A stretch of 5,879 nucleotides of DNA from Gammaproteobacteria bacterium (lineage in GTDB: Bacteria; Pseudomonadota; Gammaproteobacteria; HK1). This document shows positions 4,648 to 5,879 of this stretch, one piece after another (the stretch's first letter is position 1; each line of letters opens with the position of its first letter). A program made the translations under genes and the position numbers. The stretch is from positions 1 to 5,879 of the forward strand of contig JAJECB010000530.1 of NCBI GenBank assembly GCA_022822245.1. The letters run 5' to 3'. The notes beneath the pieces were generated by a model that had not been told where the DNA came from, did not search any database, and worked only from the letters and a program-made list of their open reading frames with translations.

Positions 4648-5879
4648 GCGGGCCGACCCCCGGACCGACTCTCGGAACGACCGCCGGACCGACTGGCGGG
4701 CCGAGCGAGCGCGCCGGCGGGCCGCCTCGTCGGCGACCCTCCAGATCCGGGACCTGCACGTCCACTACGACCAGTCCCATGCCCTGCAGGGCGTCGACCT
4801 CACCCTGGACGAGGGGGTCCACGCGGTGGTCGGGCGAAACGGCATGGGCAAGACGACCCTGTGCAACGCGATCATGGGGCTCCTTCCGGTGCGGCGGGGC
4901 TCGATCCGCTTCGAGGGGGGAGACATCACCGGGCTCGCCCCCTACCAGATCGCCGCGCGGGGCATCGCCTACACCCCCCAGGGACGACGGCTCTGGCCGG
5001 ACCTCACCGTGGACGAGCACCTGCGCCTCGCGGGGCGCGGCGGCGGCTCGTGGACCGTGGAGCGGGTGTACGACGTGTTCCCGCGGCTCGCCGAGCGGAG
5101 GCGCAATGGCGGCGGGCAGCTCTCGGGCGGCGAGCAGCAGATGCTCGCCATCTCGCGCGCCCTCCTCCAGGACCCGCGGCTGCTGGTGCTCGACGAGCCG
5201 ACCGAGGGGCTCGCCCCCCTCATCGTCGCCCAGCTCGAGGAGCTGCTCTCGTCGCTCGCCGCCGAGGGCGATGTCGCCATCCTCCTCATCGAACAGAACA
5301 TCGGGGTCGCGACGGCCATCTCCGATGACGTCGCGATCATGGTCAACGGCCGGATCAGCCGGGTCATCCCGGCCGGCGAGCTGGCCGCGGACCGCGCGCT
5401 CCAGCAGCGCCTTCTCGGGGTCGGGCGGGATTTCGCCGAAGACGACGATCTCGAACGCGCGGAGCCGCCCGGCATGCCGGACGGGGCACGGAGCCCGGAA
5501 CGGGCGGACGGTGGCACGGGGCCGGATGCGGCCGCGGAGTCAGGGCAGGCCCGCTCGCGGGCTGGAAGCCCGCGCTCCCGGGAAGCCGTGCCGCACGCGG
5601 GAGGGGCGGCGCCTGCCGCCGGCGGCGATGCGGCACCCGCGCCGGGCGCTTCCCGCCCCCGCCTCGCCTACGTGCCGCCGACCCGATGGTCGCGCGCGGC
5701 ATGGGATGCGGACCGGGACCTGAGCGCGGGTCCGGCCCCCGCCGCAGCCCCGGGCAGGGAACCCGCCGCGGCTCCCGGCGCACCCGGGGCACCGCCTCCT
5801 CCCGACAGTCGGGCCCGGCCGCCGAGCCGCCGTCCCGCCCCGCCCGAGCCGCTCTTCCGGGAACCCGCCGCGCCGCGCC
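4640..5879 (+). CDS. livF: Liv-type ABC transporter ATPase, LivF family, extended; 3' end beyond window
   Basis: This is the second ATPase of the importer. 413 codons are open to the right edge with no stop, against about 235 residues for a usual LivF. Residues 1-32 are an Arg-rich extension. The ABC core is about 33-262: Walker A GRNGMGKTT (65-73), Q-loop Q114 in TPQGRRLWPDLTV, signature LSGGEQQM (161-168), Walker B LLVLDEPTEGLAP (181-193) with E186, and IEQN (217-220). The last has Gln at the switch-His position, normal for LivF. From 263 on comes a Pro/Ala/Gly/Arg-rich, probably disordered tail of more than 150 residues. It is broken by an aromatic patch, YVPPTRWSRAAW (344-355). I have a memory of related LivF proteins carrying a PPTRWS-like patch after the core, but cannot check it. 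The ATG at 4640 overlaps the livG stop by 8 bases, implying coupled translation. The next in-frame ATG is inside Walker A, so this start is firm. A frameshift or the true stop could lie beyond the edge. Confidence 0.93.
   Translation, partial: MAERADPRTDSRNDRRTDWRAERARRRAASSATLQIRDLHVHYDQSHALQGVDLTLDEGVHAVVGRNGMGKTTLCNAIMGLLPVRRGSIRFEGGDITGLAPYQIAARGIAYTPQGRRLWPDLTVDEHLRLAGRGGGSWTVERVYDVFPRLAERRRNGGGQLSGGEQQMLAISRALLQDPRLLVLDEPTEGLAPLIVAQLEELLSSLAAEGDVAILLIEQNIGVATAISDDVAIMVNGRISRVIPAGELAADRALQQRLLGVGRDFAEDDDLERAEPPGMPDGARSPERADGGTGPDAAAESGQARSRAGSPRSREAVPHAGGAAPAAGGDAAPAPGASRPRLAYVPPTRWSRAAWDADRDLSAGPAPAAAPGREPAAAPGAPGAPPPPDSRARPPSRRPAPPEPLFREPAAPR
4649..4708 (+). repeat. Five imperfect 12-bp tandem repeats at the 5' end of livF
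   Basis: Five 12-base units follow one another in frame, each starting CGG and most carrying GAC as third codon: RADP, RTDS, RNDR, RTDW, RAER (residues 4-23). The unit length is four codons, so gain or loss of a copy keeps the reading frame. The repeats encode a charged N-terminal extension ahead of the ABC core. Confidence 0.8.
5556..5574. repeat. REP-like palindrome within the livF tail
   Basis: CGCGGGCT (5556-5563), GGA, AGCCCGCG (5567-5574) is a perfect 8-bp stem with a 3-base loop. On the opposite strand, with flanking bases, it reads GGAGCGCGGGCTTCCAGCCC. That looks like dispersed extragenic palindromes I know from several high-GC genomes. Here it lies inside an open coding frame (residues about 306-312 of LivF). 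The link to a repeat family is recollection and would need a genome-wide count. Confidence 0.55.
5757..5872 (+). repeat. 14-base direct repeat in the livF tail (REPAA units)
   Basis: GGGAACCCGCCGCG occurs at 5757-5770 and again at 5859-5872, in the same frame, each within codons for REPAA (residues 373-377 and 407-411). The copies are 102 bases apart, a multiple of three. The tail may be growing by duplication, or this may be low-complexity coincidence. Confidence 0.6.

Noticed and set aside
5288..5299. Missing switch histidine in LivF (IEQN)
   Set aside because: Gln at this place is normal for LivF-family ATPases, including E. coli LivF as I recall it, so it is not a defect.
4779..5723. 314-codon + strand frame inside livF
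   Set aside because: Ser/Arg-rich out-of-frame translation of livF; the correct frame from 4640 has all the ABC motifs.

Overview
The window holds one operon on the + strand: a complete Liv-type (branched-chain amino acid or HAAT family) ABC importer. In order it has two permeases (livH, livM), a periplasmic substrate-binding protein, and two ATPases (livG, livF). The last gene runs off the right edge without a stop. The DNA is very GC-rich. Codon third positions are almost all G or C, and leucine is mostly CTC. The binding protein has a signal-peptidase-I type leader without a lipobox cysteine, as expected for a Gram-negative periplasmic protein. Together with the overall look of the proteins this suggests a high-GC member of the Pseudomonadota. 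The exact group cannot be fixed from the window alone.

Layout: 1-353 is upstream sequence with no supportable gene; its first ~130 bases are noticeably less GC-rich than the rest. livH (354-1364) and livM (1365-2471) are joined with no gap. The binding-protein gene (2483-3745) starts 11 bases after livM. A 116-base gap (3746-3861) contains strong GC hairpins. Then come livG (3862-4647) and livF (4640-5879+), which overlap by 8 bases. The binding-protein gene sits between the permeases and the ATPases, unlike the E. coli livKHMGF order.

How they work together: the binding protein captures a small solute in the periplasm and docks on the LivH-LivM channel. The LivG-LivF ATPase pair drives import. 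The Liv family includes importers of branched-chain amino acids, amides, urea and aromatic acids. Nothing here fixes the substrate, so 'branched-chain amino acid' is a family label.

The core system is ordinary. The parts that repay a second look are mostly at the edges of genes: LivF has an arginine-rich N-terminal extension built from a 12-base tandem repeat and a C-terminal tail of more than 150 residues. The tail contains a palindrome resembling dispersed extragenic repeats and a short YVPPTRWSRAAW-type patch. LivG has an altered ABC signature (LAHGQ). The gap before livG carries two interleaved, competing stems. I found no new class of system.
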